Shown here piece after piece: positions 27,159-37,542 of a stretch of DNA of 53,309 nucleotides; positions within the stretch are counted from its first letter, which is position 1, and every line of letters begins with the position of its first letter. Source of the stretch: Flavobacteriaceae bacterium (GTDB taxonomy: Bacteria > Bacteroidota > Bacteroidia > Flavobacteriales > Flavobacteriaceae). The notes under the pieces were generated by a model, which saw only the letters and a program-made list of their open reading frames with translations, had not been told where the DNA came from and did no database searches. Both the position numbers and the translations under genes were made by a program. The stretch covers positions 1,447,070 to 1,500,378 of the forward strand of contig CP070778.1 in assembly GCA_020346245.1 (NCBI GenBank). The letters run 5' to 3'.

Positions 27159-29606
27159 TTAAAAATTACCTATTCTGACGATATCTGCAAAAATTCCGGA
27201 TGCCGTAACATCTGCACCGGCCCCGGCGCCTTTGATAATCAATGGTTGGTTGGGATATCTTTCAGTATAGAAGAGTACAATATTATCACTTCCTTCTAAA
27301 TTATAAAAATCATGACCCTTAGGGATGTGCTCTAGTCCAACACTCGCTTTTCCATCTACAAATTCTGCAACATATTTTAGCTTGCTTGCAGCCGATGCCG
27401 CCTTTGCATAAATTTCCTGAAAGGATTTTTCATGGGTGATAAGAGAAGCATAAAAGTCTTCATTATTATTGGTCGCCAAACTTTCTTCCGGTAAAAATGA
27501 TTTGTTCTCTATTTCCTCTATATCCAATTTATAACCACTTTCCCGTGCCAGGATTAAAATCTTTCGCATTACATCGATCCCACTGAGATCTATTTTTGGA
27601 TCCGGTTCTGTATATCCCTCTTCCTGCGCCCTTTTAACAACATCATGAAAAGTGGTAATATCATTAAAATTATTAAAAACAAAATTCAAACTTCCAGAAA
27701 GTACAGCTTGTATTTTGTTGATTTTGTCTCCCGAGGCTATCAAATGTTTTAGAGTGTCTATGATCGGTAATCCGGCACCCACATTTGTCTCAAATAGGAA
27801 AGGTGAATTGTATTCTCGTGAAAGATCTTTAAGAGTTATGTATTTTTCATAGTCCGAAGAACAAGCAATTTTATTGCAGGTAACCACTGAAACACTTCGC
27901 TTTAAATAATCAGAATACGTCTCAGCCACACTTTCGCTGGCCGTATTATCAACAAAAATACTATTGCGATAGTTGTATTTTAAGACATATTCATAAAACC
28001 TGGCCTTATCTGCTTTTTCACCTTTTCCCAACAACTCTTCCCAACGTTCCAAGGGTATCCCATCCTCATTAAAAACCATTGTTCTCGAATTAGATAATCC
28101 AATAACCCGCGGATTGAGTTTAAGGTTCTTTTTAAGATATTTTTTCTGATTTTGGATTTGCTTAATAAACCTGGAACCCACATTGCCCACGCCCATTACA
28201 TAGAGGTTCAATTGCTTGATATTCTCCTCAAAAAATTCTTCGTGTAAAGTATTTAAGGCTTTTTTTACGTCATCCTTTTTAATAACAGCCGAAATATTCC
28301 TTTCTGAAGCCCCTTGTGCAATGGCTCTGATATTTACATTATTCTTACCTAATGCACTGAACATCTTTCCGCTCAGGCCTTGGTGACTCTTCATATTATC
28401 TCCTACCAGGGCAATGATGGCGAGTTCACTTTCTACAATTACCGGTTTAATTTTATTTGTAGCTATTTCATATTCAAAAGCGGTATTTACCAAGGATTCT
28501 GCAGTTGCCGCATCATTATCAGAAATTCCAACACATATTGAATGCTCTGAGGAAGCCTGTGTGATAAGCACAACACTAATTCCGGCCTGAGAAAGCACTT
28601 CAAAAAATCGTTTGGAAATGCCCGGTATCCCAATCATTCCAGGGCCCTCCAATGAAAGAAGTGTAATATTCGCTACATTGCTGATTCCCCTTACAGATTT
28701 GCTGATGATATTTTGGTTTTTCCCGATTAAAGTTCCGGGTTCTTCCGGTGCAAATGTATTTTTAATATGAATTGCTATGTTTTTCGAAAGTACAGGCTGA
28801 ATAGTTGGGGGATAAAGGACTTTGGCTCCAAAATGAGATAATTCCATGGCCTCTTCATATGAGATCTGTGGAATGGCCTTTGCCTGTTTAACTATCCTGG
28901 GATTAGCCGTATACATACCACTAACGTCTGTCCATATTTGCAATTCCTCGGCATCTATGGCACCGGCCACTATAGCCGCTGAATAATCAGAACCACCTCT
29001 GCCTAAGGTTGTGGGATTACCCTTGACTGATGAAGAAATAAATCCGGGGATAACGGTTATGTTGTTTTTAGCATTTGAAAAGTAAGTTTGGCATAAACCA
29101 TTTGTTCTTTCAAAATCCACTCCGGCCATTCCATAGACATCATCTGTTTTAATTATTTCCCGACTATCTTTAAACGCAGTATTCATGCCTTCTGAGATGA
29201 AGAACTCACTTATAATAAAAGAAGATAAAAGTTCACCAAAACTAACAATCTTGTCTGTTAACTGAGGTGTTTTTTCAGCAATTAGAAATGCACCTTCGGC
29301 AAAGGTATCCAGCGTGTTTAATTCACTTTTTACTTTGCTTAAAATGGCACTTTGCAATTGAATTGGAATAAGCTCTTTAATAGTCTTAATATGTCTGGCC
29401 TCTATTTCACGAAGACAATCTCTATAGCCCTCATCCTGCTTCGATGCCAAATCAACCGTTTTTAAGAGTAAATCTGTAACTCCCCCCAGAGCTGATACAA
29501 CAACAACCAACTTATTATTTCTACCCAAATCTTTGACGATATTCTGAACCTGTTTAATATGCTGTGCATTAGCTACTGAAGTACCTCCAAACTTTAAAAT
29601 TTTCAT
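27159..29606 (-). CDS. thrA: Bifunctional aspartokinase I / homoserine dehydrogenase I
   Basis: An 815-residue fusion. Residues 1 to about 290 are aspartokinase (KFGGTSVANA at 4-13, GRGGSDYSAA), about 310-460 hold the ACT regulatory pair, and about 465-815 are homoserine dehydrogenase (MGVGNVGSRFI Rossmann loop, ETNVGAGLPIIDTLKHLIASGD, YTEPDPKIDLSGIDVMRK). It makes aspartyl phosphate and later reduces aspartate semialdehyde, with probable feedback inhibition by threonine through the ACT domains. The ATG lies 77 bases after the leader peptide stop. It is first in thrABC. Confidence 0.97.
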   Translation of the reverse strand: MKILKFGGTSVANAQHIKQVQNIVKDLGRNNKLVVVVSALGGVTDLLLKTVDLASKQDEGYRDCLREIEARHIKTIKELIPIQLQSAILSKVKSELNTLDTFAEGAFLIAEKTPQLTDKIVSFGELLSSFIISEFFISEGMNTAFKDSREIIKTDDVYGMAGVDFERTNGLCQTYFSNAKNNITVIPGFISSSVKGNPTTLGRGGSDYSAAIVAGAIDAEELQIWTDVSGMYTANPRIVKQAKAIPQISYEEAMELSHFGAKVLYPPTIQPVLSKNIAIHIKNTFAPEEPGTLIGKNQNIISKSVRGISNVANITLLSLEGPGMIGIPGISKRFFEVLSQAGISVVLITQASSEHSICVGISDNDAATAESLVNTAFEYEIATNKIKPVIVESELAIIALVGDNMKSHQGLSGKMFSALGKNNVNIRAIAQGASERNISAVIKKDDVKKALNTLHEEFFEENIKQLNLYVMGVGNVGSRFIKQIQNQKKYLKKNLKLNPRVIGLSNSRTMVFNEDGIPLERWEELLGKGEKADKARFYEYVLKYNYRNSIFVDNTASESVAETYSDYLKRSVSVVTCNKIACSSDYEKYITLKDLSREYNSPFLFETNVGAGLPIIDTLKHLIASGDKINKIQAVLSGSLNFVFNNFNDITTFHDVVKRAQEEGYTEPDPKIDLSGIDVMRKILILARESGYKLDIEEIENKSFLPEESLATNNNEDFYASLITHEKSFQEIYAKAASAASKLKYVAEFVDGKASVGLEHIPKGHDFYNLEGSDNIVLFYTERYPNQPLIIKGAGAGADVTASGIFADIVRIGNF

Positions 29607-29683
29607 TATTCTATTTTATTAATTGCGTAATTGATACCGGTGTTGTGAGTAATATAAATGAATACGGACGTATATGTAGAATC

Positions 29684-29779
29684 TTACCCCTTAGGGGTTG
29701 TAGTGGTGGTCGTAACAGCAAAATAGTGCTGGTTAGGATGGGTTGAAGCCCATTTGTTTATGTCCGATATTATTTTCAT
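29684..29779 (-). CDS. thrL: Threonine operon leader peptide (six consecutive Thr codons)
   Basis: A 31-codon open frame begins MKIISDINKWASTHPN and ends AVTTTTTTPKG before TAA. Six Thr codons in a row (29696-29713: ACG ACC ACC ACT ACA ACC) follow another Thr and precede the stop by three codons. It starts about 14 nt after the predicted transcription start and ends 77 bases before thrA. This is the layout of an amino acid attenuator: low charged tRNA-Thr would stall the ribosome on the run. A small ACCCC/GGGGT hairpin (29686-29698) overlaps the last Thr codon and the stop. I see no classic terminator stem with a U-tract before thrA, so how stalling acts is open. It is much shorter than usual gene-calling limits. 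Confidence 0.82.
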   Translation of the reverse strand: MKIISDINKWASTHPNQHYFAVTTTTTTPKG

Positions 29780-29798
29780 AATGACTATGATAACAATT

Positions 29799-29829
29799 CA
29801 AAAGTAGGACTTTTGAACCCCTTATCAAA
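29799..29829 (-). promoter_or_regulatory. Promoter of the thr operon
   Basis: On the minus strand TTTG (29826-29829) is followed after exactly 19 bases by TACTTTTG (29799-29806), a full match to the Bacteroidota TTTG-N19-TAnnTTTG consensus. The initiation site would be near 29793. The -7 box lies in a perfect 9-bp inverted repeat (TTCAAAAGT / ACTTTTGAA, 29797-29817, loop of 3), which could be chance or an operator. Confidence 0.8.
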
Positions 29830-30011
29830 TAATTCATGTTATTTTTACGAAGTCATCAATTTTTTTCAAATATTTTTACAATAAATAGTTCTTTTAGGTT
29901 GATTGATTACTATACAATAGAATTTTGAAGTAATAGCTAAACATTAATGGCTATTTTTAAAAAGGGTATAGCACTAGAGGGGTAAGCCAAAATCTAACTT
30001 TCATTTGAGAA
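29830..30011. other. Gene-free AT-rich stretch between the thr promoter and nnr
   Basis: Together with the thr leader this completes the 405-base gap between thrA and nnr. It should hold the nnr promoter on the plus strand. TAACTTTC at 29995-30002 is one base off a -7 box but sits only 9 bases before the ATG; I find nothing firm. Confidence 0.4.
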
Positions 30012-31556
30012 ATGAAGATATACACAGCCGAACAGATTTACGCAGCTGACCAATTTACATTGGTCGAACAAAATATCGATAGTGTTGAACTTATGGAGAG
30101 AGCGTCTATTCAACTTTTCAACTGGCTTCATCACAGGTTGCAGGGGGCACAGGTAAAAATTAAATTGTTTTGTGGTATTGGAAATAACGGCGGAGATGGA
30201 TTGGCCCTGGCTAGGCATTTGCAGGAACATGGCTATAATATTGAAGTAATTGTTGTAAACTATAGCGAAAAGAGGTCCCCGGATTTTCTGACCAATTTGG
30301 AACGGTTAAAAGATCGGAAGATCTGGCCGTATTTTATGAACCCGGATACCGAACTTCCTTCAATTGATTCCGAAGATATTGTTATTGATGCTCTTTTTGG
30401 GATTGGGTTAAACAGATCACCAGACAAATGGGTAGGGCAGATTATTCAGCATCTTAATAATTCTGGTGCTTTTGTGGTTTCTGTTGATGTCCCATCGGGA
30501 TTGTTTTTAGATCGTGCTGTTGAAAATTTGAAATCAGTTGTAAAAGCTACTTATGTGCTTAGTTTTCAGTTTCCAAAACTTGTTTTTTTCCTGCCGGAAA
30601 CCGGAGTATTCTCTAATCAATGGGAAATTTTGAATATTGGATTATCTCAAAAATATATAGAACAAACCCCTGCCAGCTTCGAACTTATTGCGAAAAGTGA
30701 AGTTTTAAACTATTACATGCCAAGGGAAAAATTTTCGCACAAAGGCACTTATGGACATTCTTTGATTCTTGGGGGCAGTTATGGGAAAATTGGGGCTGTT
30801 TCCCTTGCTTCACGGGCCTGTATTACCACCGGGAGTGGATTGGTCTCGGCCTATATACCACAGTGCGGGTATGTACCATTGCAAAGTTCATTGCCCGAAG
30901 TTATGGTTATTACGGATCAAGGTGAAAAGGAAATAATGAATATTTCTTTGAACATAGAGCCAGATGTTATAGGGCTGGGAATTGGACTGGGAACTGCGAG
31001 AAAGACACAGAAGGCCTTCACAGAGTTTTTAGATATATTAAAAGCTCCATTGGTAATTGATGCTGATGGACTTAATATTCTTGCCCAAAATAAACCTTTA
31101 TTAAAAAAGCTACCACCAAAATCGATACTTACACCCCATCCGGGAGAATTGAAGCGATTGTTAGGAGCCTGGACAGATGATTTTGATAAGCTGAAAAAGG
31201 CCAAACAATTTTCAAAAACCTATGACTGTATTCTTGTACTTAAAGATGCTCATACTATAGTGATCTATGACGATCAGGGATATATTAATACAACGGGAAA
31301 TCCAGGTATGGCCACGGCAGGGAGCGGGGATGTGCTAACAGGAATGATAACGGCATTAATTGCACAGAAATATGAACCCTTAAAAGCAGCTATATTTGGG
31401 GTATACCTGCATGGTCGGGCAGCAGATATAACAATTGAGAAGTTGGGATATCAGGCGCTTACAGCAACGGCCATAATCAATGGAATTGGCACTGCTTTCA
31501 TTGATTTGTTTAACGTTCCACCCAGGGATACTGAAACAACAACAAAAGAGGCATGA
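30012..31556 (+). CDS. nnr: Bifunctional NAD(P)H-hydrate repair enzyme (epimerase and ADP-dependent dehydratase)
   Basis: A 514-residue two-domain protein. The N-terminal YjeF_N epimerase domain (about 1-210) has IGNNGGDGLALARHL and later DALFGIGLNR and DVPSGL. The C-terminal ribokinase-like dehydratase domain (about 225-500) has YGHSLILGGSYGKIGA, LTPHPGELKRLLG and the ADP-site GNPGMATAGSGDVLTGMI. It repairs hydrated NADH and NADPH. The stop TGA at 31554-31556 directly abuts the convergent STAS-like gene, with no terminator between. Confidence 0.94.
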   Translation: MKIYTAEQIYAADQFTLVEQNIDSVELMERASIQLFNWLHHRLQGAQVKIKLFCGIGNNGGDGLALARHLQEHGYNIEVIVVNYSEKRSPDFLTNLERLKDRKIWPYFMNPDTELPSIDSEDIVIDALFGIGLNRSPDKWVGQIIQHLNNSGAFVVSVDVPSGLFLDRAVENLKSVVKATYVLSFQFPKLVFFLPETGVFSNQWEILNIGLSQKYIEQTPASFELIAKSEVLNYYMPREKFSHKGTYGHSLILGGSYGKIGAVSLASRACITTGSGLVSAYIPQCGYVPLQSSLPEVMVITDQGEKEIMNISLNIEPDVIGLGIGLGTARKTQKAFTEFLDILKAPLVIDADGLNILAQNKPLLKKLPPKSILTPHPGELKRLLGAWTDDFDKLKKAKQFSKTYDCILVLKDAHTIVIYDDQGYINTTGNPGMATAGSGDVLTGMITALIAQKYEPLKAAIFGVYLHGRAADITIEKLGYQALTATAIINGIGTAFIDLFNVPPRDTETTTKEA

Positions 31557-31958
31557 TTACTTCTTTCGTACCCTTCTTTTCACCCAGGCAAGTGCATTGT
31601 TATAATCAATGTAAAATTTCATTGGTTTTTTGTAGAAGAGTTTTTCAATCTTAAAATTATGCATATCTACTTCCTTGACGGAAACAACAGCAAATGCTTT
31701 AAGATTTTTTAACTCCCTTAAATAACTGTAAATAGTGGGATCTATAGCATAGGAATTCTTTCTGAGACTGATAATACCAAAGTTTTTATCTCTAAAATGT
31801 ATCTCAGAAATTCCTATAATTTGATAGGCCCTTTCCAGGGTAAGTGTTGCCCCTTCATCAAAGATTGCAACCATGTGATTTTTGAATACCTGTACGGTAC
31901 CGATATCTAGATTGTATTCTTTAACTATAACTTTTTTCTTAGCCGGTCCGACTTTCAT
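31557..31958 (-). CDS. Small STAS/SpoIIAA-like protein of unknown function
   Basis: A 133-residue soluble protein. The alternation VQVFKNHMVAIFDEGATLTLERAYQIIG and FGIISLRKNSYAIDP, ending with a helix AFAVVSVKE...EKLFYKKP, resembles a family of flavobacterial proteins with an STAS/SpoIIAA-like fold. I know no assigned function. The unusually basic C-terminus (WVKRRVRKK) is notable. It is transcribed with the same polarity as clpC but the two are separated by a terminator, so it is not in the clpC unit's upstream part; it stands about 200 bases downstream. Confidence 0.55.
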   Translation of the reverse strand: MKVGPAKKKVIVKEYNLDIGTVQVFKNHMVAIFDEGATLTLERAYQIIGISEIHFRDKNFGIISLRKNSYAIDPTIYSYLRELKNLKAFAVVSVKEVDMHNFKIEKLFYKKPMKFYIDYNNALAWVKRRVRKK

Positions 31959-32103
31959 TTCATATAGTTTAGTGTGTCTGAAACGAAAGTAGAGGCTTGA
32001 ACAAGTTTTCCGAAAAATATTAGACCAAAGGCATATTTATCGTTTATATGGTTTGCGGTAATTTCTCCTGTATTCTTATTCTTACTTTTTGTAATCCGGG
32101 GAA

Positions 32104-32138
32104 ATAAAAAAAGGAATCAAATAACTTGATTCCTTTAT
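32104..32138 (-). terminator. Terminator of clpC
   Basis: On the minus strand AAAGGAATCAA pairs perfectly with TTGATTCCTTT around a five-base loop, followed by a T run. It starts about 20 bases after the clpC stop and is a textbook intrinsic terminator. Confidence 0.88.
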
Positions 32139-32158
32139 AACTAAATTCTTACAATTTG

Positions 32159-34714
32159 CTATGCTTTAGAGCCCTTTTTAGATTTTTTTATCTTAATAGA
32201 TAATTCATCTTTCTTTTCATCCAGATCCATAGAAATACTATCCCCCTCTTCGAGTTTGGAATTTACAATTTCTTCAGCCAGCGCATCTTCAATATATTTC
32301 TGAATTGCTCTTTTCAAAGGTCTTGCGCCATATTGTTTATCAAAACCTTTATCGGCAATGTAATCTTTGGCTTTATCCGTTAAATTCAGATCATATCCAA
32401 TATCCTTTATTCTTTCGTAAAGCTTATTTAATTCAATGTCGATAATCTTGTGAATATGTTCGCGCTCTAACGGATTAAATACAACAACATCATCTATTCT
32501 GTTTAGGAACTCCGGTGCAAAAGCCTTTTTAAGGGCATTTTCAATGACACTCTTATGGTGGTCATGTTCTTGCAATTTTTTTGCTGCAGTTCCAAAACCT
32601 ACGCCTTGTCCAAAGTCCTTGAGTTGGCGGGCACCAATATTCGAGGTCATTATAATGATCGTATTCCTGAAATCTATTTTGCGACCCAGACTATCTGTTA
32701 AAAATCCATCATCCAATACCTGAAGCAACATGTTAAAAACATCGGGGTGTGCTTTCTCAACTTCATCCAATAGAATTACAGAATAAGGTTTGCGTCTGAC
32801 TTTTTCAGTAAGTTGTCCACCTTCCTCGTATCCCACATAACCGGGAGGAGCTCCAACTAGTCTGGATATGGCAAATTTTTCCATATACTCACTCATATCA
32901 ATTCTGATCAAAGCATCTTCAGAATCGAAAAGCTCTTGCGCCAATACCTTGGCTAACTGGGTTTTACCAACCCCTGTTTGTCCCAGGAATATGAATGAAC
33001 CTATAGGTTTATTCGGATCTTTCAGACCCGCTCTGTTTCGTTGTATTGCTTTGGCTACTTTCGCAACAGCTTCATCTTGCCCAATAACATTCCCTTTGAT
33101 GAGATCTGGTAACTCAGCAAGTTTGTTGCTTTCTGTCTGTGCTATTTTATTTACTGGGATTCCGCTCATCATTGAAACCACATCAGCTACATTTTCTTCG
33201 CTTACGGTTTCCCTGTGAAGTTTACTGTCTTCTTCCCATTTTTCCTGAGCAACTGAAAGTTCTTTTTCTAACCTTTTTTCATCATCCCTGAGCTTTGCAG
33301 CTTCTTCATAACGTTGTTTTTTAACTACGCTATTCTTCAGTTCGCGCACATCTTCCAACTGATTTTCCAGTTCAAGAATTTGTTTGGGAACATCCATGTT
33401 TATAATATGGACCCGTGAACCAGCTTCGTCCAAAGCATCTATAGCTTTATCCGGTAAAAATCTGTCGGTCATATACCTGTTCGTGAGCTTAACACAGGCC
33501 AATATAGCTTCATCAGTATAATTTACATTGTGGTGTTCCTCGTATTTCCCTTTAATATTCATTAATATTTCAATGGTTTCCTCCACAGTGGTTGGTTCTA
33601 CCATTACTTTTTGGAAGCGTCTTTCAAGTGCACCGTCTTTTTCAATATATTGTCTGTATTCGTCGAGAGTTGTAGCTCCTATGCATTGAATTTCTCCCCG
33701 TGCCAAAGCCGGTTTAAACATATTTGAAGCATCTAAGCTTCCTGTGGCACCTCCGGCACCCACAATAGTATGGATCTCATCTATAAACAGGATAACATCA
33801 TCATTCTTTTCCAATTCATTCATTACGGCTTTCATCCGCTCTTCAAATTGTCCGCGATATTTTGTACCGGCAACCAGCGAGGCAAGATCTAAGGTAACTA
33901 CCCTTTTATTATAAAGGATACGCGATACCTTCTTGTTAATAATTCGCAATGCCAAACCTTCCGCAATTGCACTTTTACCAACGCCGGGTTCTCCTATTAA
34001 AAGAGGGTTGTTTTTCTTTCTTCTGCTCAGTATCTGAGATACACGTTCAATTTCTTTCTCCCTGCCAACAACAGGGTCTAATTTGTTTTCTTCTGCAAGA
34101 CGGGTTAAATCTCTTCCGAAATTATCCAAAACGGGTGTTTTGGATTTTTTGCTTCCCTTTTGACCCGAACCCGAACCCGAACCGAAAGATCCTTCTTTTC
34201 CTTCCACAGGTTCATCAGAATCACTGGGAAACGATTCAGAAGTAGGTGAGTCAATATAGTCATCCTCGCTTGTAATCATAGATTTAAACTGATCTTTCAC
34301 ACCATCATAATCCACTTTGAGCTTGTGAAGTAATTTTGTGGTAGGATCGTTTTCGTTTCTAAGGATACACAAAAGTAAATGTGCGGTATTTATTGAAGAG
34401 CTTTGAAACAATTTAGCTTCAAGAAAGGTTGTTTTCAATGCACGTTCTGCCTGTCTTGTAAGATGAAGATTTTTTTTGTCTTTTTGAATCCCTCCGGAAT
34501 TTGGATTTGCAGGACTCAAAATCTCAACTTTTCGTCTTAGGTGATCCAGGTCTACCTCCAGGGCATCCAAAATGCTAATTGCTTTGCCATTTCCATCGCG
34601 CAGTAATCCCAGCATTAAATGCTCGGTACCGATAAAATCATGTCCTAGCCTTAACGCCTCTTCCTTGCTATAAGCAATTACATCCTTTACTCTTGGGGAA
34701 AAATTATCATCCAT
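32159..34714 (-). CDS. clpC: ATP-dependent Clp protease ATP-binding subunit ClpC
   Basis: An 851-residue Hsp100 unfoldase. Order: two Clp N repeats (about 1-150), a glycine/serine-rich linker (about 165-190, GSFGSGSGSGQ), AAA1 with GEPGVGKSA and FIDEIHT, a middle region with a UVR motif (about 440-480, KKQRYEEAAKLRDDEKRLE), AAA2 with GQTGVGKTQ and LLDEVEKAHP, and the C-terminal small domain. It feeds substrates to ClpP. The UVR motif and N domain identify ClpC rather than ClpA or ClpB. It is divergent from gyrA over a 260-base gap with no clear promoter boxes. Confidence 0.96.
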   Translation of the reverse strand: MDDNFSPRVKDVIAYSKEEALRLGHDFIGTEHLMLGLLRDGNGKAISILDALEVDLDHLRRKVEILSPANPNSGGIQKDKKNLHLTRQAERALKTTFLEAKLFQSSSINTAHLLLCILRNENDPTTKLLHKLKVDYDGVKDQFKSMITSEDDYIDSPTSESFPSDSDEPVEGKEGSFGSGSGSGQKGSKKSKTPVLDNFGRDLTRLAEENKLDPVVGREKEIERVSQILSRRKKNNPLLIGEPGVGKSAIAEGLALRIINKKVSRILYNKRVVTLDLASLVAGTKYRGQFEERMKAVMNELEKNDDVILFIDEIHTIVGAGGATGSLDASNMFKPALARGEIQCIGATTLDEYRQYIEKDGALERRFQKVMVEPTTVEETIEILMNIKGKYEEHHNVNYTDEAILACVKLTNRYMTDRFLPDKAIDALDEAGSRVHIINMDVPKQILELENQLEDVRELKNSVVKKQRYEEAAKLRDDEKRLEKELSVAQEKWEEDSKLHRETVSEENVADVVSMMSGIPVNKIAQTESNKLAELPDLIKGNVIGQDEAVAKVAKAIQRNRAGLKDPNKPIGSFIFLGQTGVGKTQLAKVLAQELFDSEDALIRIDMSEYMEKFAISRLVGAPPGYVGYEEGGQLTEKVRRKPYSVILLDEVEKAHPDVFNMLLQVLDDGFLTDSLGRKIDFRNTIIIMTSNIGARQLKDFGQGVGFGTAAKKLQEHDHHKSVIENALKKAFAPEFLNRIDDVVVFNPLEREHIHKIIDIELNKLYERIKDIGYDLNLTDKAKDYIADKGFDKQYGARPLKRAIQKYIEDALAEEIVNSKLEEGDSISMDLDEKKDELSIKIKKSKKGSKA

Positions 34715-34974
34715 AAAATTTTCTTAATCAGTAATAAAATTAGTAAATCTAATCTTAAGAACGGCAAATACCGTACCTATATTCGACAAACTTGGACTAA
34801 ATGACGAAAAAAACACGGATTTACAAAAAAATTAACAACCTTATTATTAACGAAATCACTATCCGGATGTGTTAATAAATTCTTTAATAAACTCCTTGGA
34901 ATGTGCTTCGTATGCTATGATTTTACGTATATTGGCCTGATATTTTAAACACATCAAAGCAATAAGATTTTTAT

Positions 34975-37509
34975 ATGGCTGAAGGAGAAAAATTGATCCC
35001 CATCAACATTGAAGATGAAATGAAATCAGCCTACATTGACTACTCAATGTCGGTCATTGTGTCACGTGCCCTTCCCGATGTCAGGGATGGTTTAAAGCCA
35101 GTTCACAGGAGAGTTTTATATGGAATGCACGATTTAGGTGTTCGTTCTTCAAGTGCGCACAAGAAATCTGCGAGGATTGTCGGGGAAGTTTTAGGTAAGT
35201 ATCACCCGCATGGTGATACATCTGTTTATGACAGTATGGTGAGGATGGCCCAGGAATGGAGTCTGCGGTATATGCTGATTGACGGGCAGGGTAATTTTGG
35301 TTCTGTCGATGGCGATAGCCCGGCGGCAATGAGATATACTGAGGCTCGTATGCGCAAGATTGCAGATGAAATGCTGGCAGATATTGATAAAGACACCGTA
35401 GATCACCAACTCAATTTTGATGATTCCCTCAAAGAACCAACAGTTCTGCCTACCCGGATACCAAACTTATTAATAAATGGTGCCTCAGGGATAGCAGTTG
35501 GAATGGCCACCAATATGCCTCCACACAACCTTTCTGAGGTTGTAGATGGAACAATCGCCTATATTGACAATAGAAATATTGAGATTGATGAGCTAATTAC
35601 GTATATAAAAGCTCCTGATTTTCCAACCGGGGGTATTATATACGGATATGATGGTGTAAAAGAAGCTTTTCATACTGGGCGTGGCAGGGTTGTCATGAGG
35701 GCAAAGGCCACATTTGAAGAAGTTCAGGGCAGGGAATGTATAATTGTCACGGAAATTCCATATCAGGTCAATAAGGCAGACATGATAAAAAAGACTGCGG
35801 ATTTGATCAATGATAAAAAGATTGATGGAATATCATCGATCAGGGATGAGTCTGACAGAAAGGGAATGCGTATTGTATATATCCTTAAAAGGGATGCCAT
35901 ACCTAACATTGTCCTGAATACATTATATAAATACACAGCACTGCAGTCATCCTTTAGTGTTAACAATATTGCACTTGTCAATGGAAGACCAAAATTGCTT
36001 AATGTCAAGGAGATCATTCATTATTTTGTTGAGCATCGGCATGAAGTTGTAGTAAGACGTACAACCTTTGAGCTGAAAAAAGCGGAAGACCGGGCACATA
36101 TATTAGAAGGACTCATTATTGCATCTGATAATATTGATGAGGTCATCGCCATCATAAGGGCGTCTTCAAATCCTGATGAGGCCAGAGAAAACCTTATGGA
36201 AAGGTTTAAATTATCCGAAATTCAGTCCAAGGCTATCGTAGAGATGAGACTTCGCCAGCTTACTGGTCTTGAACAGGATAAATTGCGGTCAGAATACGAT
36301 GAGATTATAAAGACTATTGCCGATTTAAAAGATATTCTTGCTAATAAGGATCGCAGAATGCAAATCATAAAAGATGAACTTCTTGATGTAAAGGAACGTT
36401 ATGGCGACCTAAGAAGATCAGAAATAAACTTTGCTGGTGGCGACCTGAGTATAGAGGATATGATACCTGATGAACAGGTGGTCATTACCATATCTCATGC
36501 AGGCTATATTAAAAGGACCCCTTTAAGCGAATATAAAACTCAGAACAGGGGAGGAGTGGGGCAAAAAGCGTCATCTACCAGGACTGAGGATTTCCTCGAA
36601 CATCTTTTTGTGGGTACAAACCATCAATATATGCTGTTCTTTACCCAGAAAGGGAAGTGTTTTTGGATGCGGGTTTATGAAATTCCGGAAGGAAGCAGAA
36701 CATCAAAAGGAAGAGCTATACAAAACCTTATAAACATTGAACAGGATGATAAGGTAAAAGCGTTTATTTGCACCAGAGACCTGAAGGATGAAGAATATGT
36801 AAATAGCCATTATGTTATTATGGCAACTAAAAAAGGTACGGTTAAAAAAACATCTTTAGAACAATATTCCAGGCCACGACAAAATGGAATTATTGCAATT
36901 AATATAAGAGAAGATGATGAATTGTTAGAGGCAAAATTAACTACCGGCACAAGTCAGATTTTCCTGGGTCTTAAATCCGGGAAGGCCATTAGGTTCGAAG
37001 AAAGTAAGACCAGGCCAATGGGTCGTAACGCTTCTGGTGTGCGTGGTATAAAATTGGCGGACCAAAATGATGAAGTCATAGGTATGGTTTCTGTACATAA
37101 TTTTGATGATGAAATATTAGTGGTCTCTGAAAATGGATACGGTAAAAGATCCAATATTGATGACTACAGGATAACCAATAGGGGTGGAAAAGGTGTAAAG
37201 ACGATTTCCATTACTGAAAAAACCGGAGGCCTTGTGGCCATAAAAAATGTTTCAGATTCCGATGACCTAATGATCATTAATAAATCAGGAATAGCTATTA
37301 GGATGAGTGTTGATGACCTGCGTACTATGGGCAGGGCAACACAAGGTGTTAAATTGATCAACCTGAAAGAAAGCGATTCCATAGCAGCCGTTGCCAAAGT
37401 AATGAAAGATGAAGACAATCTGGATGAGGTAGATATTATGGATATTGAAGTCAGTCCTGAAGATGGCACGGCTCTTGATACTGATACTACTGAAAACGAT
37501 AAAGATTAA
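34975..37509 (+). CDS. gyrA: DNA gyrase subunit A
   Basis: An 844-residue type II topoisomerase subunit. The catalytic Tyr is Y121 in AMRYTEARM. The DNA-gate segment [17 protein letters not shown] has Thr82 where E. coli GyrA has Ser83 and Asp86 where E. coli has Asp87, the main quinolone positions. The C-terminal beta-pinwheel carries the GyrA box as QNRGGVG, with a second glycine-rich RGGKG turn near residue 740, and ends in an acidic tail. The TPR gene follows after 33 bases and may share the transcript. Confidence 0.97.
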   Translation: MAEGEKLIPINIEDEMKSAYIDYSMSVIVSRALPDVRDGLKPVHRRVLYGMHDLGVRSSSAHKKSARIVGEVLGKYHPHGDTSVYDSMVRMAQEWSLRYMLIDGQGNFGSVDGDSPAAMRYTEARMRKIADEMLADIDKDTVDHQLNFDDSLKEPTVLPTRIPNLLINGASGIAVGMATNMPPHNLSEVVDGTIAYIDNRNIEIDELITYIKAPDFPTGGIIYGYDGVKEAFHTGRGRVVMRAKATFEEVQGRECIIVTEIPYQVNKADMIKKTADLINDKKIDGISSIRDESDRKGMRIVYILKRDAIPNIVLNTLYKYTALQSSFSVNNIALVNGRPKLLNVKEIIHYFVEHRHEVVVRRTTFELKKAEDRAHILEGLIIASDNIDEVIAIIRASSNPDEARENLMERFKLSEIQSKAIVEMRLRQLTGLEQDKLRSEYDEIIKTIADLKDILANKDRRMQIIKDELLDVKERYGDLRRSEINFAGGDLSIEDMIPDEQVVITISHAGYIKRTPLSEYKTQNRGGVGQKASSTRTEDFLEHLFVGTNHQYMLFFTQKGKCFWMRVYEIPEGSRTSKGRAIQNLINIEQDDKVKAFICTRDLKDEEYVNSHYVIMATKKGTVKKTSLEQYSRPRQNGIIAINIREDDELLEAKLTTGTSQIFLGLKSGKAIRFEESKTRPMGRNASGVRGIKLADQNDEVIGMVSVHNFDDEILVVSENGYGKRSNIDDYRITNRGGKGVKTISITEKTGGLVAIKNVSDSDDLMIINKSGIAIRMSVDDLRTMGRATQGVKLINLKESDSIAAVAKVMKDEDNLDEVDIMDIEVSPEDGTALDTDTTENDKD

Positions 37510-37542
37510 TAATAAACACTAATAAGTAAATTGAATTTTAAC

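Noticed and set aside
29607..29683. Classic intrinsic terminator between the thr leader and thrA
   Set aside because: Only short stems such as ATACG/CGTAT are found and none is followed by a U-tract; a folding program is needed to exclude a weaker structure.
37164..37469. Minus-strand open frame of 101 codons in gyrA
   Set aside because: Hydrophobic, Ser/Ile-rich shadow of the gyrA C-terminal domain with no start context or homology.
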